Positions 16,943 to 27,568 of a DNA stretch of 64,000 nt are shown piece by piece. The position numbers were made by a program, and so were the translations under genes. The stretch's first letter is position 1, and each line of letters opens with the position of its first letter. The notes under the pieces were generated by a model. That model did no database searches and was not told the origin of the DNA. It saw only the letters and a list, made by a program, of their open reading frames with translations. Source of the DNA: Acidobacteriota bacterium (GTDB taxonomy: Bacteria > Acidobacteriota > Terriglobia > Versatilivoradales > Versatilivoraceae); NCBI GenBank assembly GCA_022826755.1, contig JAJDUG010000064.1:62001-126000 (forward strand), written 5' to 3'.

Positions 16943-18505
16943 TTATGCCTGGGGCACCGGCTGCTTCTGCTTGGCCTGCTTCCGGGCCACCGCCGACTCC
17001 CTGGCGTGGATGGTCTTGTTGACGGCGTTGAGGTAGGCGCGGGCGCTGGCGTCCACCAGGTCGGAACTGGCTGCCTTGCCTGTGAAGTGCTGGCCTTCGA
17101 AATTCACGTGAACGAAGACTTCTCCGACGGCATCCTTGCCGCTGCTGACGGAGCGAACGGAATAGTCCAGCAGCCTGCCGGGTACGCCGGTGATTTGATC
17201 GATGGCCCTGTAGGTGGCCTCTATGGGACCGCAGCCCAATGCCGTATCCACGAAGAACTCGTTGTCCTTGCTCAGCCTGACCGTTGCCGAAGCCAGCACC
17301 TGGTTGCCGCCCGTGGCATGGACATACTTCAAGTGGTATCTCTCGGGAATCATTCGTATGCCGTCGTGAATGATGGCCAGCAGGTCCTCGTCATAGATGT
17401 TCTTCTTCTTGTCCGCCAGCTTGGTGAAGAGCATGTAGGCTCGGTCCAGTTCCTTCTTGTCCAGGGTGTAGCCCAGATCGAAGTAGCGCTTGGAAAGCGC
17501 ATGGCGCCCGGAATGCTTGCCCAGCACCAGGTTGCTGGTAGGAACCCCCACCGACTGCGGTGTCATGATCTCGTAGGTCAACGCCTGCTTGAGCACTCCG
17601 TCCTGATGGATCCCCGCCTCGTGGGCAAAGGCGTTCTTGCCCACCACCGCCTTGTTGGCCTGGACCATCATTCCCGTCAGATTGGAAAGCAGGTGGCTGG
17701 TCTTGTAAATCTCCTCCGCCTGAATTCCCGTGTTGAAACCCAGGTGCTCGCGGCGAACCCGCAGCGCCATCACAATCTCTTCCAGGGAGGCGTTGCCGGC
17801 CCTCTCGCCGATTCCGTTGATGGTGCACTCCACCTGCCGGGCACCGGCCCGAATGGCGGCCAGGGAGTTGGCCACCGCCAACCCCAGGTCGTTGTGGCAA
17901 TGGCAGCTCAAGCGCGCCTGGCCGATATTGGGCACCTTTTCCCGCAAGACACTGAAGATGCGTCCAAACTCTTCCGGCACGCAATATCCCACCGTATCGG
18001 GGATGTTGACGATGGTCGCTCCCTCGGCGATTGCCGCCTCCACGATTTGGCAGAGATAGTCCAGGTCGCTGCGCCCCGCGTCCTCTGCGGAGAACTCCAC
18101 CTCGTCACAGAGGGACCGGGCCAACCGGACCGCCTTGACCGTGTCCTCCAGGACTTGATCGCGGGAACGCTTCAGCTTGAACTTCAGATGGATATCGGAG
18201 GTGGCGATGAAGGTGTGGATTCGCGGCTTGGCGGCAATGTCCAGAGCTTCCCAGCATCGGCGGATGTCCTTTTCCATGGCCCGTGCCAGCCCGGCCACCG
18301 TCACCGAACGGATTTCCCTGGCGACCTGGCGCACCGACTCGAAATCGCCGTCGGAGGCGATGGGAAACCCGGCTTCCATCACATCCACCCGGAGGGCTTC
18401 CAACTGGTGAGCCAGCTTCAGCTTCTCCTCCAGGTTCATGCTGCAACCGGGAGACTGTTCCCCGTCCCTCAAGGTGGTGTCGAAGATATGTATGGTGTCT
18501 TCCAT
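16943..18505 (-). CDS. leuA: 2-isopropylmalate synthase LeuA
   Basis: Condenses acetyl-CoA with 2-ketoisovalerate, the committed step of leucine synthesis. The 520-residue protein has the HMGL-like barrel ([52 protein letters not shown]) and, from about residue 390, the LeuA regulatory domain that binds leucine, so feedback inhibition is likely. HxH metal ligands are seen in CHCHND. ATG 18505 follows an AGGGGGAAATCG ribosome-binding site; the longer frame to 18544 adds residues without similarity. It lies between the TIGR00300 gene and leuB. Confidence 0.96.
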   Translation of the reverse strand: MEDTIHIFDTTLRDGEQSPGCSMNLEEKLKLAHQLEALRVDVMEAGFPIASDGDFESVRQVAREIRSVTVAGLARAMEKDIRRCWEALDIAAKPRIHTFIATSDIHLKFKLKRSRDQVLEDTVKAVRLARSLCDEVEFSAEDAGRSDLDYLCQIVEAAIAEGATIVNIPDTVGYCVPEEFGRIFSVLREKVPNIGQARLSCHCHNDLGLAVANSLAAIRAGARQVECTINGIGERAGNASLEEIVMALRVRREHLGFNTGIQAEEIYKTSHLLSNLTGMMVQANKAVVGKNAFAHEAGIHQDGVLKQALTYEIMTPQSVGVPTSNLVLGKHSGRHALSKRYFDLGYTLDKKELDRAYMLFTKLADKKKNIYDEDLLAIIHDGIRMIPERYHLKYVHATGGNQVLASATVRLSKDNEFFVDTALGCGPIEATYRAIDQITGVPGRLLDYSVRSVSSGKDAVGEVFVHVNFEGQHFTGKAASSDLVDASARAYLNAVNKTIHARESAVARKQAKQKQPVPQA

Positions 18506-18567
18506 CGATTTCCCCCTGGTCCTGCTCACCTGCCGAAGCCGCAAGGCGCCAGCTCCGCTCTAAGGGT

Positions 18568-19809
18568 TCAGGCCTTGAACCGAAGAGACCTGCTGCCACA
18601 TAGTTTGAGCTCAGCCGCCAGAACATTCAAGAAAAAGGAGACATCGGTCACGATTCCGATGGCCTGCTTGCTTCCCCGATTGCCCAGCTTGAGGGGCGTG
18701 GCTTCGTTGATATCCACGCACACGGTCTTGACGCTGCTCTTCAGGACATTGCCCACGGCGATGCTGTGCAGCGTCGAGGCCAGCATCAGCACCACCGCCA
18801 CGCCCTCCAGGGCGTCGATGTATTCCCGTTGCGCCACCACGCAGTCGGTGACCACGTCCACCAGGGGACCGTCGTCCCGAATGGACCCGGCCAGGACCGT
18901 CCGTATGCCCCGCTGGACGCACTCGTACATCAGGCCCGAGGTCAGAACTCCCTGGTCAACCGCGCTCTGAATGCCGCCCACCCGGTTGATCTCGTTGATG
19001 GCCCAGATGTGGTTGCGATGTCCTCCATCCACGGCTTTGCCGCTTTCCTGGTTAATTCCCAGAGAGGTATTCAGAAAGGCCTTCTCGATATCGTGGGCGG
19101 CAAAGGCGTTGCCGGTGAGCACCACGTCCACGTAGCCCATCCCGATCACTTCCTTCAGGTAGCCGTCCGCGCCTGAATGGATCACCGCCGGACCCGGGAC
19201 AATGGCAATCCTGTGACCCGCCTTCTTGGCCGCGTCGATCTCCTTGGCGATTTGGGAAATCAATATGCCCTTGTTGATTTCAGCGCTGGCGTCGTTGGAC
19301 ATGAAGTCGAACACCGAGTACTCGCGGCTTCGTTCCTGCGGCTTGACTCGAATCCCCTGGCGTCCGGTGACGATGCGATCTCCCGACTTGACCCCGCTGA
19401 TCTTCTTGGTGATGGCCCGTTCGCCCGTCCAGACGATGACGGCATCCATCTTCTGGTTGACGACGGGATGCCATTCCCCCCGAACCTTGATGAGCGTGTC
19501 GAAATTGGTGGTGGAATAGAACTCGCGGGGCAGGATACCGTCCCGTTCGGCCGGAACCAGGCGGCAATCCTCCCGATCGATGATGGCGCCGAAATCCTCC
19601 AGGGCGGCCAGGATGTCCTGCAACTGCTGCTGACTCCCCGCCTTCACCATGAGCCAGGCCCGGGAGGGCTCCTGGTTGTTCCTGCCGATCTCGAATCGCA
19701 GGACTTCGAACTGGCCCTCCATTTCGACGATCTTGTCGAAGGCGTACTTGAGTATCCCCGAATCGATCAGGTGGCCTTCGATCTCGATTTCTTCCTGGAA
19801 CTGAACCAT
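18568..19809 (-). CDS. TIGR00300 / LOR-SDH family protein (archaeal-type ornithine cyclodeaminase-like)
   Basis: The 413-residue protein matches the stand-alone form of the LOR/SDH conserved-region family, related to the C-terminal domain of cyanobacterial AgrE and to the archaeal ornithine cyclodeaminase. The N-terminal part (about 1-100) looks like the small LOR domain (IEIEGHLIDSGILKYAFDKI); the rest is a Rossmann-like NAD-binding region with IAIVPGPAVIHSGADGYLKEVIGMGYVDVVLTGNA and AVDGGHRNHIWAINEINRVGG. The start follows GAGGACCTTCC. The ornithine-to-proline reaction is known for some members only; here the gene sits inside a branched-chain amino acid operon, between ilvC (29 bp) and leuA, which does not obviously fit that reaction. 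Confidence 0.8.
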   Translation of the reverse strand: MVQFQEEIEIEGHLIDSGILKYAFDKIVEMEGQFEVLRFEIGRNNQEPSRAWLMVKAGSQQQLQDILAALEDFGAIIDREDCRLVPAERDGILPREFYSTTNFDTLIKVRGEWHPVVNQKMDAVIVWTGERAITKKISGVKSGDRIVTGRQGIRVKPQERSREYSVFDFMSNDASAEINKGILISQIAKEIDAAKKAGHRIAIVPGPAVIHSGADGYLKEVIGMGYVDVVLTGNAFAAHDIEKAFLNTSLGINQESGKAVDGGHRNHIWAINEINRVGGIQSAVDQGVLTSGLMYECVQRGIRTVLAGSIRDDGPLVDVVTDCVVAQREYIDALEGVAVVLMLASTLHSIAVGNVLKSSVKTVCVDINEATPLKLGNRGSKQAIGIVTDVSFFLNVLAAELKLCGSRSLRFKA

Positions 19810-19838
19810 GGAAGGTCCTCGAAAGTGGCTCCGTCGCC

Positions 19839-20945
<1,107 letters not shown>

Positions 20946-20988
20946 TTACACCAAGCCATCGCTTGCCTTCAAAAAACTCGGTAGCGCC

Positions 20989-22758
20989 TTGCAACCCTTC
21001 ACGCTCTCTCTGCTGGCCACTCTCCCCATCGTTGCGGTAGCCCTGCTGCTGGTGCTGCTGCGGTGGCCTGCCCGGCGGGCCATGCCCATCGCCTACCTGG
21101 TAACCGCCGCACTCGGCCTGCTGGTGTGGCAGGTACCGGCGCGGCAGTTGGCCGCGGCCTCCATCAATGGCCTGGTGGTTGCCGCCACCCTGCTCTACAT
21201 CATCTTTGGAGCCATCCTGCTGCTCAACACTCTGCGGCAAAGCGGTGCCATTCAGGCCATCCGAAGCGGCTTCACCGGCGTGACTCCCGACCGACGGATT
21301 CAGGTGGTGATCATCGCCTGGTTGTTCGGCAGCTTCATCGAAGGGGCGGCCGGCTTCGGGACACCGGCAGCCATCGCCGTCCCCCTGCTGGTCGGACTGG
21401 GGTTCCCGGCCATGGGCGCGGTCATGGCCGGGATGATTATTCAGAGCACGCCCGTCTCTTTCGGTGCCGTGGGAACCCCCATCTTGATCGGCGTCAACAG
21501 CGGGCTGGCCGTCGATGCTTCCATTCAGGCCTTCGCCCTTCAGGCCGGATTCGCCGACTGGAACGGCTTCCTCTCCGAAATCGGGTTCCGGGTGGCGCTG
21601 CTGCACACCGCTGCCGGAACCCTGGTGCCCCTGTTCGTGGTGGCGCTGATGACCCGTTTCTTCGGCAGGAACCGATCCTGGGCGGAGGGGTTGCGGGTCT
21701 GGCCCTTTGCGCTCATGGCCGCCTTTGCCATGACCCTTCCCTACCTGCTGGTGGCCAGGTTTCTGGGCCCCGAGTTCCCCTCGCTGTTCGGCGGACTTAC
21801 CGGTCTGGCCCTGGTGATCCTTGCCGCCAAAAAGGGCATCTTCATGCCGCGCCCCGAAGACCGCTGGGATTTCGATGTTTCGGAAAACTGGCCCGACCAC
21901 TGGACCGGATCGCTTCGCCTGGAGGAGGAGCCGCCGGCCCGCCCGATGGGGCTGTTGAGAGCCTGGACCCCTTATCTGCTGGTGGGCCTGCTGCTGGTAG
22001 TCACCCGGTTGGGATTTCTCCCTTTCCTGGACTGGACCCGGGCCTGGACCATTGCCTTCCCGCACATCCTGGACACCGGGATCTCGGCCCGAGTGCAGCC
22101 GCTCTACCTGCCCGGAACCATATTCCTGCTGGTATCGGTCCTGACCTGCTGGGCTCACCGGTTGAGTCTTTCCCGATTCCGGGCGGTCTGGATGCGATCG
22201 GCCAGGACCACGGCGGCCGCCTCGGTGGCCCTCGTCTTCACCGTCCCCATGGTGCAGGTATTCATCAACTCGGATGGAGGAGCGGCCGGCTACGACAAGA
22301 TGCCCATCGTGCTGGCTGCCGGCGTGGCTGCCCTGGCCCAGACCGCCTGGCCGATTTTCGCCCCCTTCATCGGAGGCCTGGGGGCTTTCGTGGCCGGCAG
22401 CAACACGGTCAGCAACATGATGTTCTCCCTGTTCCAGTTTGGAGTCGGGCAGCGAATCGGGGCAGACCCGGTCTGGATGGTGGCCTTGCAAGCGGTCGGC
22501 GGGGCCGCCGGCAACATGATCTGCGTTCACAACGTGGTGGCGGCTTCGGCGGTGGCCGGGCTGGTCGGCAAGGAAGGCGCCATCATTCGCCTGACCCTGC
22601 TTCCCTTCACCACCTACGCCCTGCTGGCGGGTGCTCTGGGTTATGCGATCGTGTGGCATTCCCGGCAAGGCTGGGTGAACCCGGGAACGTTCATCGTGCT
22701 GTTGATTGCGGGCGCCGTCCTGTGGCTGATCGCCGCCAGCCGGCGGACCGCCCGGTAG
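20989..22758 (+). CDS. lctP: L-lactate permease family transporter LctP
   Basis: Inner-membrane lactate/glycolate:proton symporter. Around a dozen hydrophobic helices are seen, with family segments [42 protein letters not shown], and near the C-terminus [25 protein letters not shown] and [22 protein letters not shown]. The start is uncertain: TTG 20989 would give 589 residues, near the family norm of about 550; TTG 20866 gives 630 but the added part overlaps the ilvC promoter region and is not hydrophobic in the family manner. No lactate dehydrogenase gene is adjacent. A hairpin with a T run follows the stop. Confidence 0.9.
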   Translation: MQPFTLSLLATLPIVAVALLLVLLRWPARRAMPIAYLVTAALGLLVWQVPARQLAAASINGLVVAATLLYIIFGAILLLNTLRQSGAIQAIRSGFTGVTPDRRIQVVIIAWLFGSFIEGAAGFGTPAAIAVPLLVGLGFPAMGAVMAGMIIQSTPVSFGAVGTPILIGVNSGLAVDASIQAFALQAGFADWNGFLSEIGFRVALLHTAAGTLVPLFVVALMTRFFGRNRSWAEGLRVWPFALMAAFAMTLPYLLVARFLGPEFPSLFGGLTGLALVILAAKKGIFMPRPEDRWDFDVSENWPDHWTGSLRLEEEPPARPMGLLRAWTPYLLVGLLLVVTRLGFLPFLDWTRAWTIAFPHILDTGISARVQPLYLPGTIFLLVSVLTCWAHRLSLSRFRAVWMRSARTTAAASVALVFTVPMVQVFINSDGGAAGYDKMPIVLAAGVAALAQTAWPIFAPFIGGLGAFVAGSNTVSNMMFSLFQFGVGQRIGADPVWMVALQAVGGAAGNMICVHNVVAASAVAGLVGKEGAIIRLTLLPFTTYALLAGALGYAIVWHSRQGWVNPGTFIVLLIAGAVLWLIAASRRTAR

Positions 22759-22784
22759 GGCTCTGTCCTGGACAGGGCCTTTTC
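22759..22784 (+). terminator. Rho-independent terminator after lctP
   Basis: GGCTCTGTCC-TG-GACAGGGCC forms a nine-pair stem (one G-U) with a short loop, followed by TTTT, one base after the lctP stop codon. Confidence 0.7.
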
Positions 22785-22825
22785 GATTCTGCTTGACCCC
22801 CCTCCGACAAAATGCCAACAACCAT

Positions 22826-22849
22826 GTTGCCAATTGATTTGTTGGCAAC
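22826..22849. repeat. Inverted repeat downstream of the aminotransferase
   Basis: GTTGCCAA and TTGGCAAC flank an eight-base loop. It lies eight bases past the stop of the minus-strand aminotransferase gene and may terminate or stabilise its transcript, but the following bases are not a clean T run. Confidence 0.5.
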
Positions 22850-22856
22850 GTGAGGG

Positions 22857-24029
22857 TTACATCCTCCTCAGAGCCTGTTCCATCAGGTCCATTCCGGTCA
22901 CCAGGTTCTCCATGCTGGTGGCAAAGGAGATGCGCACGTGGCCCTCCATGCCGAAGGCTGATCCCGGCACCACGGCCACTCCCGAATGACGCAGCAGCCA
23001 GGTGGAGAAGTCCACCGAGTCCCGCACCTCGCTCCCGAAATAACTGGAAATGTTGGGGAAGGCGTAGAAGGCGCCGCCCGGAGTGGCGCAGCTCAGGCCG
23101 GGCATGCCGTTGAGCCGTTCCACCACGTAGCGGCGCCTGCGCTCATACTCTGCAATCATCTGCGACACCGAGTCCTGGTTGCCGAGAATGGACTCCAGGG
23201 CCGCTTGCTGGGAAACCGAGGCCGGATTGGCGCTGTGGCTCTGCACGTTGCTGACGCTCTTGGCGACTTCCCGTGGGGCCACCAGGTATCCGATGCGCCA
23301 TCCGGTCATGGCATAGGTCTTGGAAGCGGTGTTGACCAGCAGGGAGACCTGCCTGGCGCGGTCGGCGTACTGTGCCAGCGAGGTGTGCTTGTTCCCGTCG
23401 AAGACGAAGAATTCATAGCATTCGTCGAAGATGATCATCAGATCCCGGTCCAGGGCCAGGTCCACGATCCGGTCCATCTCCTCGGCCGGGATCACGGCTC
23501 CGGTGGGATTGTTGGGCGTGTTGACCACCATGGCCCGGGTGCGCGAGGTTACCTTGGCTTCCAGCGCCGACGCCTTGAGGACGAAGTCGTCCTCCTCCCG
23601 GGTCATGACCTCGACCGGAACAGCCCCAACCATCTTGAACTGCTCGGGAAAAGTCACCCAGTAGGGAACGGGAAGCAGCACCTCGTCACCTTCTTCGAAC
23701 AGGGCAAAGGCCAGGTTGAACAAGGTGTGCTTGGCTCCGCAGGAGATCACCACCTCGGGCACGGAGTAGTCGACCCGATACTGGCGGCGGTATTTCTCCA
23801 CCACGGCCTCCCTGAGGTCCTTGATGCCCGGAGCCGAGGTGTAGCGGGTGAAGTTGTCGTCGATGGCCCGGTGTCCTCTGCCCTTGATGTTGTCGGGGGT
23901 ATTGAAGTCCGGCTCACCGATGCTGAAGTCCACCACGTTTCGACCCTCTGAGCGAAGGCGGTTGGCCTCTTCCGATACCGCCATGGTCGGCGAGGGCGAA
24001 AGGCGCCCGACCCGTTTGGCTAGTCTCAT
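22857..24029 (-). CDS. Class I aspartate/aromatic-type aminotransferase
   Basis: Pyridoxal-phosphate enzyme, probably aspartate aminotransferase of subgroup I-gamma/beta type. At 390 residues it has SIGEPDFNTPDNI, the NTPNNPTGAV motif, FDECYEFFVFDG (the Asp and Tyr that bind cofactor), and the Schiff-base lysine in NTASKTYAMTGWRIGYLVAP; the C-terminal substrate arginine is in VRISFATS. ATG 24029 follows GGGGAGAAACG; the 18 residues before it in frame are not conserved. Substrate cannot be fixed from sequence (aspartate, prephenate or tyrosine are possible). It stands alone on the minus strand. Confidence 0.9.
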   Translation of the reverse strand: MRLAKRVGRLSPSPTMAVSEEANRLRSEGRNVVDFSIGEPDFNTPDNIKGRGHRAIDDNFTRYTSAPGIKDLREAVVEKYRRQYRVDYSVPEVVISCGAKHTLFNLAFALFEEGDEVLLPVPYWVTFPEQFKMVGAVPVEVMTREEDDFVLKASALEAKVTSRTRAMVVNTPNNPTGAVIPAEEMDRIVDLALDRDLMIIFDECYEFFVFDGNKHTSLAQYADRARQVSLLVNTASKTYAMTGWRIGYLVAPREVAKSVSNVQSHSANPASVSQQAALESILGNQDSVSQMIAEYERRRRYVVERLNGMPGLSCATPGGAFYAFPNISSYFGSEVRDSVDFSTWLLRHSGVAVVPGSAFGMEGHVRISFATSMENLVTGMDLMEQALRRM

Positions 24030-24161
24030 CGTTTCTCCCCGCGTCGATTCCAGTAATTCCAGCCTATCCGCCGGCCCTTTCAAGGCCCAAACGGAAGCAG
24101 AGTATATTCAGTTCCCGGTGCAAAGTAAAACCGTCCCGACAAGGCTTCCGCCCCCTCCGCA

Positions 24162-24890
24162 TCAGCCTTCGCTATTGGACCGGGCGTACCACTTCCACTG
24201 CCTCAGGATTCCCCGCAGAATGCGGATGTCGCGGTCATCGAGCGAAGCCCGCGCCAACATTTGACGCAAGGTCATGATGATTTCCCGGGGGTTCTGTTTC
24301 TTGAGGAACTGGATTTCCTTCAGGCATCCTTCCAGGTCTTGCGAGAAGGCTTCGATCTGGCCCAGTTCCGCCAGCCTCCGAGCCCCACTGGACGGGGCCT
24401 CGGACCGGCCCCGGGAGAGCTCGTAGGCCACGATGGCCACGGCGTGGGCCAGATTGAGGGAGGGGAACTTGGGGTCGCTGGGAATCCGCACCTGCCAGTG
24501 GCAGTGCTGCAGGTGCTCATTGGTCAGGCCGGTTCGCTCCGGCCCGAAGACGATGGCCACCTGCTGGTCGGGGTCCAGCCCCTTCAGTGCGGCTGCCATC
24601 TCCCGGGGATCCAGCGACCGTTCGAACCATCTCGCCGGCCGGGAGCCGGTCGCCACGCTCAGGTTATAGGGCTTCAGGGCCGAGCCCAGCCCATGGGTCC
24701 GGAGGGCCGTTTCCAACAAGTCGTCCGCGCCCCGGGCCCGCTGCCGCGCTTCCTCGGTCAGATCGGCCCGGCAGTCCACCAGGATGAGTCGATCCAGGCC
24801 CATGTTCTTCATCACACGAGCCACCGAACCCAGGTTTCCCGGGGAACTCGTCTCCACCAGCACGATGGCAATGCGGCCGAGATCGGGCAT
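24162..24890 (-). CDS. trmJ: tRNA (cytidine/uridine-2'-O)-methyltransferase TrmJ
   Basis: SPOUT-class enzyme that 2'-O-methylates position 32 of several tRNAs. The 242-residue protein begins with the typical VLVETSSPGNLGSVARVMKNMGL, has VAIVFGPERTGLTNEHL as SAM-binding motif and IPSDPKFPSLNLAHAVAIVAYEL as the knot motif, followed by a helical C-terminal extension found in full-length TrmJ. The last residues and the stop codon lie in a short GC motif (around 24151-24171) also present near 15022, so the C-terminus appears remodelled by a repeat. Confidence 0.93.
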   Translation of the reverse strand: MPDLGRIAIVLVETSSPGNLGSVARVMKNMGLDRLILVDCRADLTEEARQRARGADDLLETALRTHGLGSALKPYNLSVATGSRPARWFERSLDPREMAAALKGLDPDQQVAIVFGPERTGLTNEHLQHCHWQVRIPSDPKFPSLNLAHAVAIVAYELSRGRSEAPSSGARRLAELGQIEAFSQDLEGCLKEIQFLKKQNPREIIMTLRQMLARASLDDRDIRILRGILRQWKWYARSNSEG

Positions 24891-25075
24891 GGCGTCTTGC
24901 CGGAGCGCCTCACCGGCAGTTAGCTACGCAATCAAAATGCGGGGCGGCAGCTATTTGAAACACACGAAAAAAGAGTGATCCACCAAGGGTGACGGCCCTG
25001 CCGCATGGGCAGGGCTACGGCCCGACAAGCCGGCGCGTGCCCCCCCGAGGAGCAACAGGGATGGGAGGAGGCGCC

Positions 25076-25295
25076 CCCCGGGAGCGCGGGCGTCCCGCCC
25101 GCATGCTATCCCGTTGCGTGCCGCTCAGTTTCCCTGCGATGCGGCACCCGGCCGCCCTGCCGGCGGGAACGGCATGGGCCCGGCCGAAGCAGAGCCCTGG
25201 CCCCGTTGCCGGTCGTCCCGGGTGGAGGAGTTGGCCGAGGCTGTGCCAAGACTGGTGCGGGCGGGACGCCCGCGCTCCCGGGTGGGCTTCATCCC
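25076..25295 (-). repeat. R1 dispersed repeat, copy 3, shorter and diverged
   Basis: Bounded by CGGGAGCGCGGGCGTCCCGC on the left and GGGCGGGACGCCCGCGCTCC on the right. The interior aligns to R1 copies only when reverse-complemented (for example GGCCCATGCCGTTCCCGCCG on the minus strand), showing that the copy is inverted. Confidence 0.7.
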
Positions 25296-25320
25296 ATGAC
25301 GTCGTCGTAGCAAATGATGT

Positions 25321-25402
25321 CCATCGGTCTTCCTGTATATTCGCGGTTCCTCTTCAACAACCATCGGCAGTTTTTCTCTCGAATGATCCGCCCGGCAGGG
25401 CG
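25321..25402 (-). repeat. R2 repeat, modules A+B, reverse and degenerate
   Basis: Minus-strand module A is GCGGATCATTCGAGAGAAAA; module B is reduced to GAGGAACCGCGAATATACAG. Confidence 0.65.
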
Positions 25403-25455
25403 GGGGGGGACTTGTCGGGATCGCCCATGTCTCCCAATCCCATCCGGAGACAGCG

Positions 25456-26157
25456 CTACTCGGGTTGGGGGGCTCCTTCAGGCAGCAATTCTCCCTTTTC
25501 CAGGTAGCGGATCTTGCTGGCGTGGCGGGCGGCATGGGGATCGTGAGTCACCATCAGGATGGTTTTCCCGTGGTCCCGGTTCAACCTGGAAAGGATGGTG
25601 AGGATCTCCTGGGCCGACTGGGCGTCCAGGTCTCCCGTAGGCTCATCGGCCAGGATAATGGAAGGATCGCTCACAATAGCCCGGGCGATGGCCACCCGTT
25701 GCTCCTGGCCGCCCGAGAGCTGGCGAGGATAGTGATCCATGCGGTCCGACAATCCAACCAGTCCCAGCGCGGTGGCGGCATGCTCGGAGCGCTCCTGCCG
25801 GCTGAGGTGGGTCAGCAGCAGGGGAAGCTCCACGTTTTCGCGGGCGGTCAGGACGGGAATGAGGTTGAAGGTCTGAAAGATGAACCCGATGTTCTCGTTC
25901 CTCCAGTCCGCGATGGCCCGCTCCTTGAGCCCGAGGATGTCCTGGCCCAGGACCTTGACCTGTCCCCGAGTGGGCCGGTCGATGGCGGCAATGAGATAGA
26001 GCAGGGTGGACTTGCCCGACCCCGACGGTCCCATGAAGGCCACAAATTCTCCTCGCTCAATCGTCAGATGAACATCCTGCAGGGCGATGACCTGAAAGGC
26101 GTCCCGCCGGAACTCCTTGTGCAGGTCGGTAGCCTCCACCACCAGATCGTTGACCAT
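25456..26157 (-). CDS. ABC transporter ATPase, MacB/LolD type
   Basis: ATP-binding subunit of an MacB-like efflux or lipoprotein-type transporter. The 233-residue protein has Walker [11 protein letters not shown]-loop [22 protein letters not shown], signature [14 protein letters not shown], Walker [13 protein letters not shown] and the H-loop MVTHDP. The family-type phrase [12 protein letters not shown] is typical of LolD/MacB. ATG 26157 has GAGGGAGACGC upstream. It is the last gene of a minus-strand cluster: two FtsX-type permeases, an adaptor and this ATPase. Confidence 0.93.
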   Translation of the reverse strand: MVNDLVVEATDLHKEFRRDAFQVIALQDVHLTIERGEFVAFMGPSGSGKSTLLYLIAAIDRPTRGQVKVLGQDILGLKERAIADWRNENIGFIFQTFNLIPVLTARENVELPLLLTHLSRQERSEHAATALGLVGLSDRMDHYPRQLSGGQEQRVAIARAIVSDPSIILADEPTGDLDAQSAQEILTILSRLNRDHGKTILMVTHDPHAARHASKIRYLEKGELLPEGAPQPE

Positions 26158-26185
26158 GCGTCTCCCTCTTGGACTCACAGTATGG

Positions 26186-27565
26186 TTAATTCCCTGCCCT
26201 GCGAACCCGGTCCCCGTCCTCCAGATTGGCGGGAGGGTTCACGACGATATCCTCCCCACCGATAAGACCTTCGGTGACAATCACCCTTTCGGCGGTTGGA
26301 TCTCCGATCCGCACCGGGCGTTCACTGGCCCGGCCTTGCAGGACAACCAGCACCGACTTGCGGCCCTGCCGGTCTCGGATGGAGGCGGTCGGCACGGTAA
26401 TCCGGGAGCCCGAAGGAGCCCGATCTCCGTTGGACGGCTCTTCCGGAGCCAGGAAGGCGACCTGGGCGTTCATCTCCGGTCTCAGGAAGGAGTCGGGGTC
26501 GGCCACCTGGACCTTGACCTGCACGGTGGCCTTCTGCCGGTTGGCCTCCGGCGCGATCTCGGCAATATAGCCCCGGTAGGCCCGGTCCGGAAAGGCGTCG
26601 GTCCTGAGGGTGGCCTTTTGCTCCATGGAGAGCCTGGAGAAGTCGTCCTGGCTGATGTCCAGCTCCACCTGCAGATCGTTCAGATCGGCCAGGGTGACCA
26701 CGTAGCCCTTGGCGCCCCGCTCACCCACAAAGCTGGTGGTCACGAACTCTCCCTGCTCTACCGCCTTTTCCAGGATCGTTCCGGTGATGGGTGCTCGAAT
26801 CACCGTGGAGTCCAGGAAGGTCCGGCGCAGAGCCAACTGGCCGCGGGCCTGCTTGACCCGTCCCCTCATGGACTCGATCTGTTCCTCCCGCGGACCCAAG
26901 CGCACCAGGTCGGCTTCCTTGGCCAGGGATTCCACCCGCGCCGCTTCCGCCTCGAAGCGGGACTGGGCGTTGTCCAGGTCCTGCCGGGGCAGCACTTCTT
27001 CCTCAAAGAGCTTCCGCACTCGATCCAGGTTGATCCTGGCATTCTTCAGATCGGCCTGGGCGCGGGCCAGGTTGGCGTTGGCCCGAGCGATCTCTTCGGG
27101 ACGGGAACCGGCCTCCAGCTCACTCAACTGGGCCAGCAAGCTGGCCAGTTGCCCCTCGGCCTGCTGAGCCTGGGCCCGATACTCGGCATCCTCCAACCGC
27201 ACCAAGACCTGCCCCTTCTGGACCAAGTCCCCTTTTTCGACGCCGATCCAGGCGACTTTTCCCACCACCTTGGCCGTCAACTGGATCTTGCGGTGGGCCA
27301 CGATGTACCCGGAGGCGTTCAGGACCACCGAGGAACCCTGAGACCCGGGCTCACCGCCTGCGACCACCCGGAAGACCTCGACTTCGATCTCCTGCCTGGC
27401 GAAGCGGGCGGCGGTGACCGCCGCGCTCACGGCCACCAGCAGCACGATGCCGGCAAGGATCCACCGGGATGTCCAGCGCGAGGGTCCCTTCGAGGACCGC
27501 CTGTGGCTCTTGTGGATTCTCAGGCTGTCGAGTTCCTGCTCCAGATTTTTCCCCGATTCAACCAC
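26186..27565 (-). CDS. HlyD/RND-type periplasmic adaptor protein
   Basis: Membrane-fusion protein that bridges the inner-membrane permeases to the outer membrane. The 459-residue protein has an N-terminal transmembrane anchor (about 35-52, [19 protein letters not shown]), a biotinyl-lipoyl-like half motif ([25 protein letters not shown]), a long alpha-helical hairpin rich in Glu, Arg and Ala (about 145-250), the second lipoyl half ([22 protein letters not shown]) and a beta-barrel domain. The GTG at 27565 overlaps closely with the upstream permease end (TAG at 27569), so translation is probably coupled; the exact start is uncertain. Confidence 0.9.
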   Translation of the reverse strand: MVESGKNLEQELDSLRIHKSHRRSSKGPSRWTSRWILAGIVLLVAVSAAVTAARFARQEIEVEVFRVVAGGEPGSQGSSVVLNASGYIVAHRKIQLTAKVVGKVAWIGVEKGDLVQKGQVLVRLEDAEYRAQAQQAEGQLASLLAQLSELEAGSRPEEIARANANLARAQADLKNARINLDRVRKLFEEEVLPRQDLDNAQSRFEAEAARVESLAKEADLVRLGPREEQIESMRGRVKQARGQLALRRTFLDSTVIRAPITGTILEKAVEQGEFVTTSFVGERGAKGYVVTLADLNDLQVELDISQDDFSRLSMEQKATLRTDAFPDRAYRGYIAEIAPEANRQKATVQVKVQVADPDSFLRPEMNAQVAFLAPEEPSNGDRAPSGSRITVPTASIRDRQGRKSVLVVLQGRASERPVRIGDPTAERVIVTEGLIGGEDIVVNPPANLEDGDRVRRAGN

Positions 27566-27568
27566 CGG

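Larger units (their letters stand above)
24891..25455. other. Repeat-rich gap between trmJ and the ABC cluster
   Basis: No gene is seen. The stretch holds a small inverted repeat (GCCCTGCCGCATGGGCAGGGC near 24990-25012), an inverted R1 copy (25076-25295) and a reverse R2 copy (25321-25402). Confidence 0.7.
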
